This document shows positions 37,901 to 52,900 of a stretch of DNA of 64,000 nt, piece after piece (the stretch's first letter is position 1; every line of letters begins with the position of its first letter). Origin of the DNA: Owenia fusiformis (Eukaryota; Annelida; Polychaeta; Sabellida; Oweniidae). A model generated the notes under the pieces. The model worked only from the letters and a program-made list of their open reading frames with translations. It did no database searches and was not told the origin of the DNA. Location of the stretch: positions 17,407,513 through 17,471,512 of the forward strand of contig CAIIXF020000004.1 in the NCBI GenBank assembly GCA_903813345.2, written 5' to 3'. Position numbers and translations under genes: made by a program.

Positions 37901-40900
37901 AACCCAGAGATATTTGAGTGGCCAAGGATCATTTCTCATTTGACCATTTATTAAATAAGGAAGGTCCTAGTAGATTTTTTTTTATTTATGTATATATTGT
38001 CTTTTTATTACTTTTTTTATTCATAAAAGAACATATGGAATCACTTTACATTTACATATACAATATTGCTTTGTACATGTCGTAGTACTATAATAATCAC
38101 ACATTTCAGAATTTTCTTGGTATCTTGGATGGGCCCAGAAAATAGAATGGGCCCTAAAAGGCCTTAAGGCTCCAAAAAGTAGGCCTTTATGGCCATTACT
38201 GGGCCTTTAAAGGCTTTATTTTTTAATTTTAGGCCAGATTTTGAAGAAAATGGGCCTCAATTTTTCAAAATTAGAGCCCATCTTTTGGTTTTAGGGGTTC
38301 ACACTACTTGAGTGTAGTTCCCATAATTGCCCACATTTCCTCTTTGTCTGTCTGTTTATCCATATTACATTAAGTTCTTAGATTTGCATTATATCCTTTA
38401 ATGTTGGTCTTAACATTGAGTGTTACATCTGTAAACAATTTATGAATATACGCAACATATTTGTTAGGATAGTTGTTCTTAGTTATTTATACATACTGGT
38501 CCTATCAGTATATTCTGATTTGTACAAACTACTGTCAATTCCTCAGGTAACCAATTTTCCATTTCTTCTATCAATTCCATTACCGCTTAAAGCATCATAG
38601 ATGACAAGACAAATTGTCCCTGGTTCTTCTTTACAAAAGGTACAAAGATCAGACCATTGCCTTTTATATTCTTCAATGATTTTGAACATTTTGGTTCTTT
38701 GTAAGCTTTCCTAAGTGTTATATCACTCAATTTTAAAATGTTCTTTGTCTCCTTCTCTTTTGGTTCAGTGTATGTTCTAAAAATGGAAACAAAATCCTTC
38801 CAAAATTTGTTTGAAATAATTTCTTCTATTTTCTATTAGGATTTTGAATCATAGGTAGAGTTCATTTTTCGTCCTACATGTAGGTATTTTAATGATGAGA
38901 CAGATCATACAATATAAGATGGGCAAACTTACCTAATTCACTCATGTCAATCTTGTCTCGTCTATCATCAATTTCAGCTTTCCTCTTACAGATCAATGCA
39001 CACAGAATTGCCATGGCAACCACTTTGATAGGTTGTAGGACCACTATACTTGTGAAAATGGACGTCAAGATAGAGGTGAGCCACTCAATGCTTGCCTGGT
39101 AGCCATATTTCAAGCCATATAACATGATAAAGTATGTACACGTAATGCTAGTGAGGCTGCAGAGTGTCCAATTGATGTACAAGAACCACCATGGCAGCCT
39201 AGGGGAATAAATAGAGGTTGTTTCATGGTTGATTTCCAATGTGAATTTTGTTCCAGGGTAATATGACATTGACTGAGGATGATATGATATTGACTGAGGG
39301 AGATATGATATTGACTGAGGAAGATATGATATTGACTGAGGGAGATATGATATTGACTGAGGGAGATGTGATATTGACTGAGGGAGATATGATATTGACT
39401 GAGGGAGATATGATATTGACTGAGGGAGATGTGATATTGACTGAGGAAGATCTGGTATTGACTGAGGGAGATGTGATATTGACTGAGGGAGATGTGATAT
39501 TGACTGAGGGAGATGTGATATTGACTGAGGGAGATGCGATACTGACTGAGGGAGATATGATACTGACTGAGGGAGATGTGATATTGACTGAGGAAGATCC
39601 GATATTGACTGAGGGAGATGTGATATTGACTGAGGAAGATGTGATATTGACTGAGGGAGATATGATATTGGCTGAGGGAGATATGATATTGACTGAGGAA
39701 GATATGATATTGACTGAGGGAGATATGATATTGACTGAGGGAGATGTGATATTGACTGAGGGAGATATGATATTGACTGAGGGAGATATGATATTGACTG
39801 AGGGAGATATGATATTGACTGAGGGAGATGCAATATTGACTGAGGGAGATATGATATTGCCTGAGGGAGATATGATATTGCCTGAGGGAGATATGATATT
39901 GACTGAGGGAGATGTGATATTGACTGAGGAAGATCTGGTTTTGACTGAGGGAGATGTGATATTGACTGAGGGAGATGTGATATTGACTGAGGGAGATGCG
40001 ATACTGACTGAGGGAGATATGATATTGACTGAGGGAGATGTAATACTGACTGAGGGAGATATGATATTGACTGAGGAAGATCTGATATTGATTGAGGGAG
40101 ATATGATATTGACTGAGGGAGATGTGATACTGACTGAGGAAGATGTGATATTGACTGAGGGAGATATGATATTGACTGAGGGAGATATGATATTGACTGA
40201 GGGAGATGTGATATTGACTGAGGAAGATCTGGTATTGACTGAGGGAGATGTGATACTGACTGAGGAAGATGTGATATTGACTGAGGGAGATATGATATTG
40301 ACTGAGGGAGATATGATATTGACTGAGGGAGATCTGATATTGACTGAGGGAGATGTGATATTGACTGAGGAAGATCTGGTATTGACTGAGGGAGATGTGA
40401 TGCTGACTGAGGAAGATGTGATATTGACTGTGGGAGATATGATATTGACTGAGGGAGATACGATATTGACTGAGGGAGATCTGATATTGACTGAGGAAGA
40501 TCTGATATTGACTGAGGGAGATGTGATACTGACTGAGGAAGATATGATATTGACTGAGGGAGATATGGTATTGACTGATGGAGATGGGATACTGACTGAG
40601 GAAGATATGATATTGACTGAGGGAGATATGGTATTGACCAAACGATTGCAGCTCCAACAAGAGGATTTCGAGAGGGCAAAATAAGATGGTTCAAATGAGA
40701 GCTGAGAAATCCATAAATGGTTCTAGTTCATATATGATATAATAAAAGAACTCATCTAAAATCATTATGTTAAAATGTACAAGGACCGACAAACAAGTGG
40801 GTGATTAGAATAACTCATTACATGTTTGGCCTCATATGACAAAGCATACACATACCCAACTGGCTCTTTCTTCTTCACATGAAGTTCAACATCACTTTGG

Positions 40901-43900
40901 CTCTCCCCAACACTCCAAACATCCTTTTCTGCATGTTGTTTCCACCTCACTAACACAGACTTTTTCCTTCTGCCATCCTCTAATATATATGTTTCAGTAG
41001 CCTCTGCATCGAGCGCAGTAGGCCTTGGAGTTGCAGCTGAAGGATCATGTGAATCAGGCAATATTTTCTTTGGTTTTAACTGTTCCCCATGAAGTTTAAC
41101 ATGCTCATTGGGGCGCTTTATTTCTGCATTTTCACCTTCTGCTTCATCAGCCATGAAGAAAATATCACCACTTCTAATTTCAGTTTCGGATGCTTTCTTG
41201 CCCATCGTCAATTGCTCTTTGAAATCTGATGAATCAAACCTACTCTCAGTTTCCAGACTAGCGTATGATTCAGTATTGAATTCATCATCAATTTCTTGCA
41301 ACTTGCTTGGTTTTGCTTTGGTTAGTCTAAAGAGTTGCACAATGATCACGTTAATTGGGAACATGAGGAGACTACATTCTAATCCCATCACTATAGCTGA
41401 TATTGATATATGGATACTACCAATCTGTTGTTGTAGCTTAGGCTCATCACTTGGTACATCAAAAAACATGATTTTGGTCAACATGTAGCTCAGGAGCAAT
41501 GTAAATGCACACATTAACCGCTGTACCCGTGTGAAATGACTTTCAACAGGTTTTGAGAATATGCTCAACCAGAGATGATCCTCACGCATATTTTTACTAG
41601 CGAGACCCGGGAACGCTGTGCCAAACTGTTTCAAGTCTTTTTCATTTGTAGGAAGTAGTGTACATGAGGTAGTGAAGTCACCACGGTCAACAGCCAACCA
41701 TCTGTTGCACATAAATTGCCAGACATGGTCTTTCTGTAGATCTCTCACAGTAACTTGGGTCAGATACCTGCAGAGGAAGAGGATATAGATTGTTTTGATA
41801 AACTACATGCCATCTTTTGATCCATCAGAGAAACTATAATGTAAAGGCTAGGCTGATTACGTTATTAGCAGTAAGTAGAAATCTGTCCATGCAAAAATAG
41901 TATTAATTAATTTGCTAATTTTGAATAAATAGTACCGTGGGTACTGGGCTCACATGGTGTTGCCCAAAAGTGAATGATGGCTAAAATGACAGAAATAAAA
42001 AAAACGGATATAACTTTTGTGCCGATTTTTTGTAACAAAATCATATCATACAACTACTCTTTACAAGGACATGGCTTTTTACAATGCAGGACACCTGAAA
42101 TTATTTGTAAAGCTAGGAAATGGGCCAAAAGTGAATTTCACTAGAAAAAAATGGTGGCCATTTTGAAAATAGGCGAGCTTTTGAAGCAAGAGTCATAGGG
42201 GAGTTTTTTGTATTGATGTTGAACAACATGTGAGCTAAAAAGTACAACCTATGACATCATATATTATAGTTTCACAGATGGTTCAGTTTATAAAGCCTTG
42301 GGTATAAAAATATCTATACTGTGAGATGGATTATGTTTGAATTCATAACAATAAATAGAGTGATCATCCTACAAAGAAAAATATTGGAAATATAATTACA
42401 TAGGTTGGAAGAGTGATATGAAATATACATGTAGTACTTTTAGTGGGGCATAAAAGGTATTTTAAAAGGTGTTGCTTAAAAAAAGTTCATTAAACTAGTC
42501 AACAGGACTTCATTCTTTTGACACCTATTTCCTGTAGATAAGTGTCCTTTAACGAGAGGTGTTCAATAGGGCATGTTAAGTGTCCTTTAAAGAGAGGTGT
42601 TCAATAGGGCATGTTAAGTGTCCTTTAATGAGAGGTGTTCAATAGGGCATGTTAAGTGTCCTTTAACGAGAGGTGTTCAATAGGGCATGTTAAGTGTCCT
42701 TTAACGAGAGGTGTTCAATAGGGCATGTTTTAGTATCTTACCAGTTTGGATTGTCTCCAGTGTTGTCGTGCCATATGGTTACAGACCTTGGATAGCTCAT
42801 ATTTTCATCTGTTGTCATTAAGAAATAGTCCTCACTTCCATTATGAAACATCTCTACCTGCTTTCCCCTGTGTTTCAAATGGTGGGGCTCGCTAGATCCC
42901 CCGATTCCATTTAGTTGAAGGAACACATTGGCACTTGTACCTGCATCATGACGCCAACCTGTTACTATGGTAATAAGGTAACCATAGTGATGTAAAGGAT
43001 TGTTGTCTTCCAGTAAAGTAACACCAGTCTAAAACACATTCAATGACCATAATGGTTGCTATCATATAACATTACCTTGTTCGATATATCAATGGAAATC
43101 ATAACTGAGACTCAACTGGAGCAAATTAAATAAATAAAAAAATTAAATATTTGATCCTTGATGCTGATTTTTGAAGAATATATTTGCAGAATCAATAAAA
43201 GATTTAGTGAAATAAATTAGAGGATAGCTTCAAAGGCCAATATTAAACTATGAAATGCTAACTTGGGCTCTTCATCACCAAAAAGTAAAGTTAAATTGCG
43301 AGGGAATTTATGAACAAACAATAGGTGCAACATGAACCTCTATATAAATTACTCAGACAAGTATTGTAATGATTCATTACAATCAGGCCCGTAGCCAGGG
43401 GGGTTTTATGGGTTCGAGCCACCACCCCCCCCCAGCCAAAAAATCTTTCAAAATCATGCAGTTTTCACCATTCTGAACACTATAAAGTGATTCTGGCCAT
43501 TTTTGGACCAAAATTGCCACAAGTGAACCCCCCCTGGAATTTTTCAAACTCCTGCTTGCAAATCCTGGCTACCGGCCTGACAATACTTTTTTTTTTTTTT
43601 TTTTCATGTTATCGATTTATTTCAAATAAAAACATAGATGTACAAGGTTAGCTGATTGCCAAAGTTTTGCAACATTAGCGGCAATTAAGTAATATAACAT
43701 AAATGAAATAATAGATATAATATAAAATACAAAAGGTTTACATATATTCTTAATTCCAAATCACTGAATCAAGGAAATCCCATGGGCGGTGATGATGAAA
43801 AAAAGGAAAGAGCAGAAAAATGAAGAAACGGAACCTGTTGTCACAGACGTGATATGATAGTGAAACTCGTGTATATATAATAACTAACAATATGAATTAA

Positions 43901-46900
43901 TTCTTCATTTGTTGATGCATCTAAATCATCTTTTCCAAAAAGTAAAAATTGTAATTTATCATTCAAATTGTAGCTGTTAAACAGGTTTCCTAAATTGTAA
44001 GTATGAAGGCCTGCAATGAGGTTGATTCTTTCATCATGGAGCAGTGGGCAATTTAAAAGAAAATGCAAGGTAGTCAATGGAACACCACATTTACACAAAG
44101 GGTCACTAATGACAATACTTGTGGATCCGATTCTGGCTACTGATTGGTAAATCATGAGGGATTTATTTTCAGCATCAAAAGTATCAAGCCAGTCACATTG
44201 CATGAGCTTGACATGTGACCCTGGCATTTGAGAAAAACAAAGAGATTAAGAGAAATTAATAATACAAATAGGATTAAGTATTTTCGGTCAACTAATTTGA
44301 GTGAAAATTTCTTACTCGAGTAAGCTACTATCGACGGTTAACCAACTGCCAAGCATATTGTAACAAGCCAGATAGACTATGACACAGACATGAAAGAAAG
44401 TATGCTAAATTCAATACCCCACGTGGGAATCGAACCCAGGACCCTCAGTTTCAGTCTGATGATCTACCACTGAGCAAAAGGGCTTAAGCCACTACAGCTG
44501 GCCTGCAGTAGCAACTTGCTATCCAGGGTGATACAACAGGTTGACAACATACAGTAATTACTTACATGTAAAAGATCTTTCCTGTCCCTTTTCCTGGCAT
44601 ACACTGCAAGTATGACAAACAGCGCCCAAACAACAATCATCATAGACACAGTCACTGGGTTATCAAAGAAGGTCAAGAACAACTTGGCATCATTGAAGGG
44701 GTCTATCTTGTTGGGAAAGGCAATGAAACTGCCAGTAAATATTGTCATTTTTAGCCTACAATCACAGAATAAACTTTCTGGTGTAGAAAGCCTTGATACC
44801 TGAAATGTAATAGATTTCATGTAAAACTTGGCATAAAAGGGTAAATGTTTAAAAGCCAATTCAAAAGGTAAATGTTTATAAGCCCATTCAAAATGTGAGG
44901 AATTATCATTTTCATCACTTATGTACAGTCTGAGAGTACATGTACTATATTTCGACACAAAAAGTTGTTTTAGCCATTTTTGGAAAAATTTCAAATATCA
45001 TATCCTGATCATAATACATGACAATACAAGTGGTTCAAACTTTACATAGGGCCTTTAAGGCAGTGTGTGTGCAAGATCTTTTTCAGAAACTCTAAGATGC
45101 TTTGCTACTAAAGCCATCTTTCAAAATTAAACAAATTACTGTGATGATACAGTTATGGAAAAATGTAGCTGTCATCATTTGTGAACATTTTGGAAGTTAA
45201 ATGAATTGAATTAAGATTCAGCTACAAGTAAAATGGTAAAATTTTGTAGACATAATCCCCTAAAACTAAAACTTACAAGACAACCAGAATTGCTCCACGA
45301 CTGTGAAGACTCACTCCAGAACAAGCAGTTTGATGTATAAGTGCCAACATTCAGCTCTATGGACAGAGCCTTAGTTTCATTCTCAGGCCTACCATTCATA
45401 CTGTAACTTGCTATAAACTCTGCATTTGCTGTGTCATTATCAAGTAGTATACCTACAAATACACATTGCTATAAACTCTGCATTCACTGTGTCATTATCA
45501 AGTAGAATACCTACAAATACATACTGCTATAAACTCTGCATTTGCTGTGTCATTATCAAGTAGTATACCTACAAATACATATTGCTATAAACTCTGCATT
45601 TGCTGTGTCATTATCAAGTAGTATACCTACAAATACATATTGCTATAAACTCTGCATTCGCTGTGTCATTATCAAGTAGTATACCTACAAAAACATATTG
45701 CTATAAACTCTGCATTCCCTGTGTCATTATCAAGTAGTATACCTACAAATACATATTGCTATAAACTCTGCATTCGCTGTGTCATTATCAAGTAGTATAC
45801 CTACAAATACATATTGCTATAAACTCTGCATTCGCTGTGTCATTATCAAGTAGTATACCTACAAATACATATTGCTATAAACTCTGCATTTGCTGTGCCA
45901 TTATCAAGTAGTATACCTACAAATACATACTGCTATAAACTCTGCATTTGCTGTGTCATTATCAAGTAGTATACCTACAAATACATATTGCTATAAACTC
46001 TGCATTCGCTGTGTCATTATCAAGTAGTATACCTACAAATACATATTGCTATAAACTCTGCATTTGCTGTGCCATTATCAAGTAGTATACCTACAAATAC
46101 ATATTGCTATAAACTCTGCATTTGCTGTGCCATTATCAAGTAGTATACCTACAAATACATATTGCTATAAACTCTGCATTTGCTGTGCCATTATCAAGTA
46201 GTATACCTACAAATACATATTGCTATAAACTCTGCATTTGCTGTGCCATTATCAAGTAGTATACCTACAAATACATATTGCTATAAACTCTGCATTCGTT
46301 GTGTCATTGTCAAGTAGTATACCTACAAATACATATTGCTATAAACTCTGCATTCGCTGTGTCATTATCAAGTAGTATACCTACAAATACATATTGCTAT
46401 AAACTCTGCATTCGCTGTGTCATTGTCAAGTAGTATACCTACAAATACATATTGCTATAAACTCTGCATTCGCTGTGTCATTATCAAGTAGTATACCTAC
46501 AAATACATATTGCTATAAACTCTGCATTCGCTGTGTCATTATCAAGTAGTATACCTACAAATACATATTGCTATAAACTCTGCATTTGCTGTGCCATTAT
46601 CAAGTAGTATACCTACAAATACATATTGCTATAAACTCTGCATTTGCTGTGCCATTATCAAGTAGTATACCTACAAATACATATTGCTATAAACTCTGCA
46701 TTTGCAGTGTCATTATCAAATAGTATACCTACAAAAACATACTGCTTTAAACTCTGCATTTGCTGTGTCATTATCAAGTAGTATACCTACAAATACATAT
46801 TGCTATAAACTCTGTGTTTGCTGTGTCATTATCAAGTAGTATACCTACAAATACATATTGCTATAAACTCTGCATTTGCTGTGTTATTGTCAAGTAGTAT

Positions 46901-49900
46901 ACCTACAAATACATATTGCTATAAACTCTGCATTCACTGTGTCATTATCAAGTAGTATACCTACAAATACATATTGCTATAAACTCTGCATTCGCTGTGT
47001 CATTATCAAGTAGTATACCTACAAATACATATTGCTATAAACTCTGCATTCGCTGTGTCATTATCAAGAAGTAAACCTACAAATACATATTGCTATGAAC
47101 TCTTCATTTGCTGTATCATTATCAAGTAGTATACCTACAAATACATATTGCTATAAACTCTGCATTCACTGTGTCATTATCAAGTAGTATACCTACAAAT
47201 ACATATTGCTATAAACTCTGCATTCACTGTGTCATTATCAAGTAGTATACCTACAAATACATATTGCTATAAACTCTGCATTCGCTGTGTCATTATCAAG
47301 TAGTATACCTACAAATACATATTGCTATAAACTCTGCATTCGCTGTGTCATTATCAAGTAGTATACCTACAAATACATATTGCTATAAACTCTGCATTCG
47401 CTGTGTCATTATCAAGTAGTATACCTACAAATACATATTGCTATAAACTCTGCATTCGCTGTGTCATTATCAAGTAGTATACCTACAAATACATATTGCT
47501 ATAAACTCTGCATTTGCTGTGCCATTATCAAGTAGTATACCTACAAATACATACTGCTATAAACTCTGCATTTGCTGTGTCATTATCAAGAAGTATACCT
47601 ACAAATACATATTGCTATAAACTCTGCATTTGCTGTGTCATTATCAAGAAGTATACCTACAAATACATATTGCTATAAACTCTGCATTTGCTGTGTCATT
47701 ATCAAGTAGTATACCTACAAATACATATTGCTATAAACTCTGCATTCGCTGTGCCATTATCAATAGTATACCTACAAATACATACTGCTATAAACTCTGC
47801 ATTTGCTGTGCCATTATCAAGTAGTATACCTACAAATACATATTGCTATAAACTCTGCATTTGCTGTGTCATTATCAAGTAGTATACCTACAAATACATA
47901 TTGCTATAAACTCTGCATTCGCTGTGTCATTATCAAGTAGTATACCTACAAATACATATTGCTATAAACTCTGCATTCGCTGTGTCATTATCAAGTAGTA
48001 TACCTACAAATACATATTGCTATAAACTCTGCATTTGCTGTGTCATTATTAAGTAGTATACCTACAAATACATATTGCTATAAACTCTGCATTCGCTGTG
48101 TCATTATCAAGTAGTATACCTACAAATACATATTGCTATAAACTCTGCATTCGCTGTGTCATTATCAAGTAGTATACCTACAAATACATATTGCTATAAA
48201 CTCTGCATTCGCTGTGTCATTATCAAGTAGTATACCTACAAATACATATTGCTATAAACTCTGCATTCGCTGTGTCATTATCAAGTAGTATACCTACAAA
48301 TACATATTGCTATAAACTCTGCATTTGCTGTATAATTATCAAGTAGTATACCTACAAATACATTGCTATAAACTCTGCATTTGCTGTGTCATTGTCAGGT
48401 AGTATACCTACAAATACATATTGCTATAAACTCTGCATTCGCTGTGTCATTATCAAGTAGTCACTACAAAAACATATTGCTTATAAGTAAAATGATCTAT
48501 TCTTGCTTATATAATATACTTCCATGAAAACCTTTTTGGGTTTTAAAGCTTTTTGTCAAGATCACCAAAATATATATATATAAAACTAAAATGATTGCAT
48601 TTTAGTCTTAAAGGGTTCCGATTAGCATCCCGTATAAAAACAATATGGCGGCTCCAGGCGAATCAACTGGATCAGTCCATTTTTAAGAAATAAGGGGAGT
48701 TCTGTAAAATCCAGTTTATTGAAATTGTCTTTGAGATAAAGTAATCCGTTTATAATGATTTTGAAAACGTTATCCAAAGAGTGATTGCGTTCAAAGAATA
48801 CATATACAACAGCCAATATAAATCCTTGTATTAGAAACCGGTTTGTCTTGCTTTGTTTCATTTGTAGGATATTTTATATGCAAAGCTGTGTGCTATTACG
48901 TTATGGGGAAATTTAGATACCAATTTTTCCTTATTATACACAAATAGAAGATCCTGAAGCTTCATCCATAAATGTGGAATTGATTTGTCAAAATAAAAAT
49001 CACCCTTTTATAAATGTGTGACGATCTATAATATACTTATGCTAAATAACAGTAAGAGGTGTTGACACAACGACCTCGAACCTGTGAACCCTTGAGTATT
49101 ATTCCGGGATCGGGCCTTTTATACTAAACGGTGAGCAACACCAGAAATGAGCGTTCGATTTGCTAAACGATATGCGTCACCCTTTAAATCAACCTTTATG
49201 ACCCCCCCCCCCCTACAGCCCTACACTCTGGAGGTCACGTAGGTGGGGGACTAGTTCAATACTATGGAAATAAGAAGTGGATGAGCCAAAACAAAACAAC
49301 ACTTTTTTTGTCAACTTCTGGGTCAATTTTTCATAATCAAGTCGACTCGAATTTTCTCCATGACTTTCACCATTAGAAGTTACATGCTTTTTAGTTGAAT
49401 GTCTTACCAATGAACAATGTTCTATGAATGTCAGATCTAGGCAGATATATCATATTAGGTTGAGCTGTCTTATTTGTTCGTGATCGATAGAGTGTCTCAT
49501 TATTGCATGGTATCGTCATGGTTTCATTCCTCATATCATCCATATTTGGTCTTTCACCCTCTTTAACATGCACCTTAAGAGTGATGTTTTCCATGACAGG
49601 TTGAACCTTTATGACAGGAGTTTCACCCTTAGTTACATGGAACCTCAGGACAAGTATATCTTCATCTTTGAACTCTGGCAAGGTGAATGTGTTAAAGGTT
49701 GAGTTTTCCTGGATTGGTACTGTAAGGGTGACACTCCCCATCTCAGGTATATCTGAAACAATAACCTATGTGCAATATCTGTTGCACAAAGTAGTGATGC
49801 ATGAATGTCATTGTTTGTTTTTCTGTATATTTATACTATAGCTTGCTTATCAGGTGAAACTACAAGTATGCACTTACATGTATATATACATACAGGCCAG

Positions 49901-52900
49901 TAGCCAGGGGGGGTTCGCAGGGTTCGGGCGAACCCCCCCCCCCCCCGGCCAAAAATTCTTTCAAAATCAAGCAGTTTTTCACCATTTTGAGCACTTCTCA
50001 AGTGATTTTAGCCATATTTGGGCCAAAATTGTAAAATGTGATCCCCCCTTGAAATTTTTGAAAAATGAACCCCCCCTTGGCAAATCCTGGCTACGGGCCT
50101 GACATATATAGTTTTGGATGAACAGAACTCAGATTAATATAGCATGGATCCAGTATAGAGGTTATTATTCATTAAATCAGTTGATACAGAATCATATCAC
50201 AGGTCCATAGCCAGCTTTTGCCAAATGGGGGGTTCACTTTTTAAAAAAAATTCAGAGGGTTCGCATTTGACCATTTCTGCCACCAATCACTTAAAAGTGC
50301 TCAAGATGGTGGAAATCTACATGATTTTGAAAGATTTTTTAGCAGAGACCACCGCTTGAACCCGCGCCATCCCCCTGGCTATGGGCCTGTAACTTGGTCA
50401 CAATGTCTTGATTGTTATATCACACAAACTACAATTTTCTGAAATAACAAAGAAGTCCTATCATATATTTGCCCAATTTCGAGTACCTCTTGTGGGGAGA
50501 TGTATTGTGAGATCCTCTGCTATGCTGTCTACATTCAGTGCAAGGCCATGTGAATTCCTCATTGAAAGCCCTATCAGATCAGTGGTCACATTGTCACCAG
50601 TGTCATCCCAGATGAACGGATTCTCCTCCATCTGGTACAACTGCAAACACGAATCAATCAACCAATACAGTAGAACCTGTGTAATTCAAATATCCACTGG
50701 GACTGGCCAAATGTGTTTTGATTGGCAGTTGCATGGTTTTAACATGAAAGTGTATTATTTTATATGGCAGATAAAATAAAATTAGACCAAATAGTCTTCA
50801 GATTAAGAGATGTTCAGAAAGGAGAGGTGTTTTGATATGGTTCAATAATATGAATGTGCATGTATATCCCTAGGCATCAGCATATCAAATTTAATCCAAA
50901 TCAGTCAACTGGTACTTGAGTTATCAAAGATTACATTTTAAATGAAAAATAGTGGAGATTTTGATAAATAGTGCTTGAAAATCTTGAAAATTTCTTCTCG
51001 AGTAGAGCTCCTTTATCTCTAGGCATCAATATATAAAATTTAAAACATTATCTTTTTTAATGAAAAATGGCGGCCATTTTGAAATTCAGCTGACGCCTTT
51101 GAAATTTCCTCTGAAAACAGATCTCCTTCTTCCCTGGACATCAGCATGTAATATTGGAACCAAATCCATCCGATGGTATTTGAGTTATCAATGATTATGT
51201 TTTTACGAAAAATGGTGGCCATTTTGAAATTCAGTGGCCATCTTGAAAATGTCTTCTTGAACAGACTTCCTTTGTCTCTAGGCATCAGCATATAGAATTT
51301 GAACCAAATCATTTATGAGTTATCAAAGATTACGGTTTTTACGAAAAATAGCCGCCATTTTAAAATTCAGCAGCCATCTTGAAATTGTCTTTTTTAACAA
51401 GACTCCTTTTATCCTTAGGCAACAGCATATAAAATTTGAACCAAATCGGTCAACTAGTATTTGAGTTATCAAAGATTTTTTACAAAAAATGGTCGCCATT
51501 TTGAATTGAGAAAATATATTATTATTATATGTTGGAAATTCCTTCTCGAGCATAGGTCCTACAACCATAACGCATAAGTCTATATAATTTGAATTAAATC
51601 CGTCAACTGGTATTTGAGTTATTACCTGGACAGACGGCAAACAGACCGACGGCTTTCCTATATCCCCCTCGAACTTCGTTCGGTGGGATAACAACAAAGT
51701 CCACCAGCCCATAGACAGTTGGAGTTGAATGGTTTGAGGCAAAAAATATTTCACAATTTTGAGCACTGTTCAAGAGATTTTGGGCCCAAATTGTCAAATT
51801 TGAACCCCCCTGAGAATTTTTCAGAAACTGATCTGTCAGACTCTGGCAAAAGCTGGCTATGGGCCTTTTGAGTGAATAAAGGGAGGTAGATGTAGTAGTG
51901 GAAAAGCAAGTAACGGAGGGGGGGGGTAGGGGGGGGGGGGTAGGTACGAAAAATTTCGAACGGAATGCGTGACATATTCGTAATTCGCGTGAAAAGTCCG
52001 AACGAAATGCGTACATTTTTTTCCGGCGTTCGTATTTTTGCTGTGTAGACGATCTTTTTTAGAAATTTTTCTACAGAAATATTTTTGCTTGACAATTACC
52101 AGGTAAAATGCGTATTTGCGTGACATTTTCTGTCACGCAAAAATAACTGGCGTGACTTCAAATTCTTCAGCAAATGCGTGACAAATACGCAAATTGCGGG
52201 ACAGTTGACAGGCCTGATAACATAAATGTACAATAGTTTATTGTCAAAGACCACTTACGTATAATTTGTAGGCATCATCAAAGATGTCTTTACTGTCAGT
52301 TGCCCCAATCTGGGCTGCCTTAAGTGCATGTGCACTTGGAAGAAGAATAGTTGCAGGGGTGCTTCCCTCTGGTGGTGAGCCAACTGATAGTTCCTTATTA
52401 CCTATAAAAAAATAATTGATTATGTTTGCAGCCACTATGAAATTCAGTTGCCATCTTGAAAGATTACATTTTTTTCAAAAAATGGTGGCCATTTCAAAAT
52501 TCAGTGATCATTTTGAAATGATCTTCTTTACTGTTCCTTTTCTCCCTAGGCATCAGCATATAAAATTTGAACCCAAACGGTTGACTGGTATTATACCCAG
52601 TTTTAAGAACATATGTAAAATTTAAAACATATTTTGAAAGAGAACAATATTTAAGCCTCCAAAACAAAAATCACAGGCAACCATTTTCACAACTGAGATT
52701 AAGTTCACATAAGTTACAAATAGAACTGGGTAGACATGTGAAACCACAGCCAAAACCTGAATATGAAAGATTATTTAACTTTTGTGGGGGAATAGAAAAT
52801 GAAGTTCATTTCATGATTAAATGCCAAATGCATAGAGAAAATAGAAAAATATTATTTGACAACATCACTAGCAAAATTAATATTGATGAACATCATCCTG

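Noticed and set aside
39223-40694. Four overlapping frames of 470-600 codons (LPQSISY, SQYHISL, ISPSVNI, ILTEGDM)
   Set aside because: All arise from the stop-free 21-bp array; none has composition or start context of a gene apart from the attached exon 38933-39198.
47630-47882. Plus-strand frames in the 58-bp array
   Set aside because: Antisense translations of the repeat.
45410-48470. CRISPR-like regular 58-bp repeat
   Set aside because: No spacers; each unit is a duplicated exon boundary.
49030-49130. Third tRNA-like SINE head (GGTTCGAGGTC, minus strand)
   Set aside because: Only a weak B-box resemblance; no convincing A box at the right distance.
51603-52126. Overlapping minus-strand frames rich in proline
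   Set aside because: They translate a C/G homopolymer (near 51920-51945) and dispersed repeats; no domain pattern.
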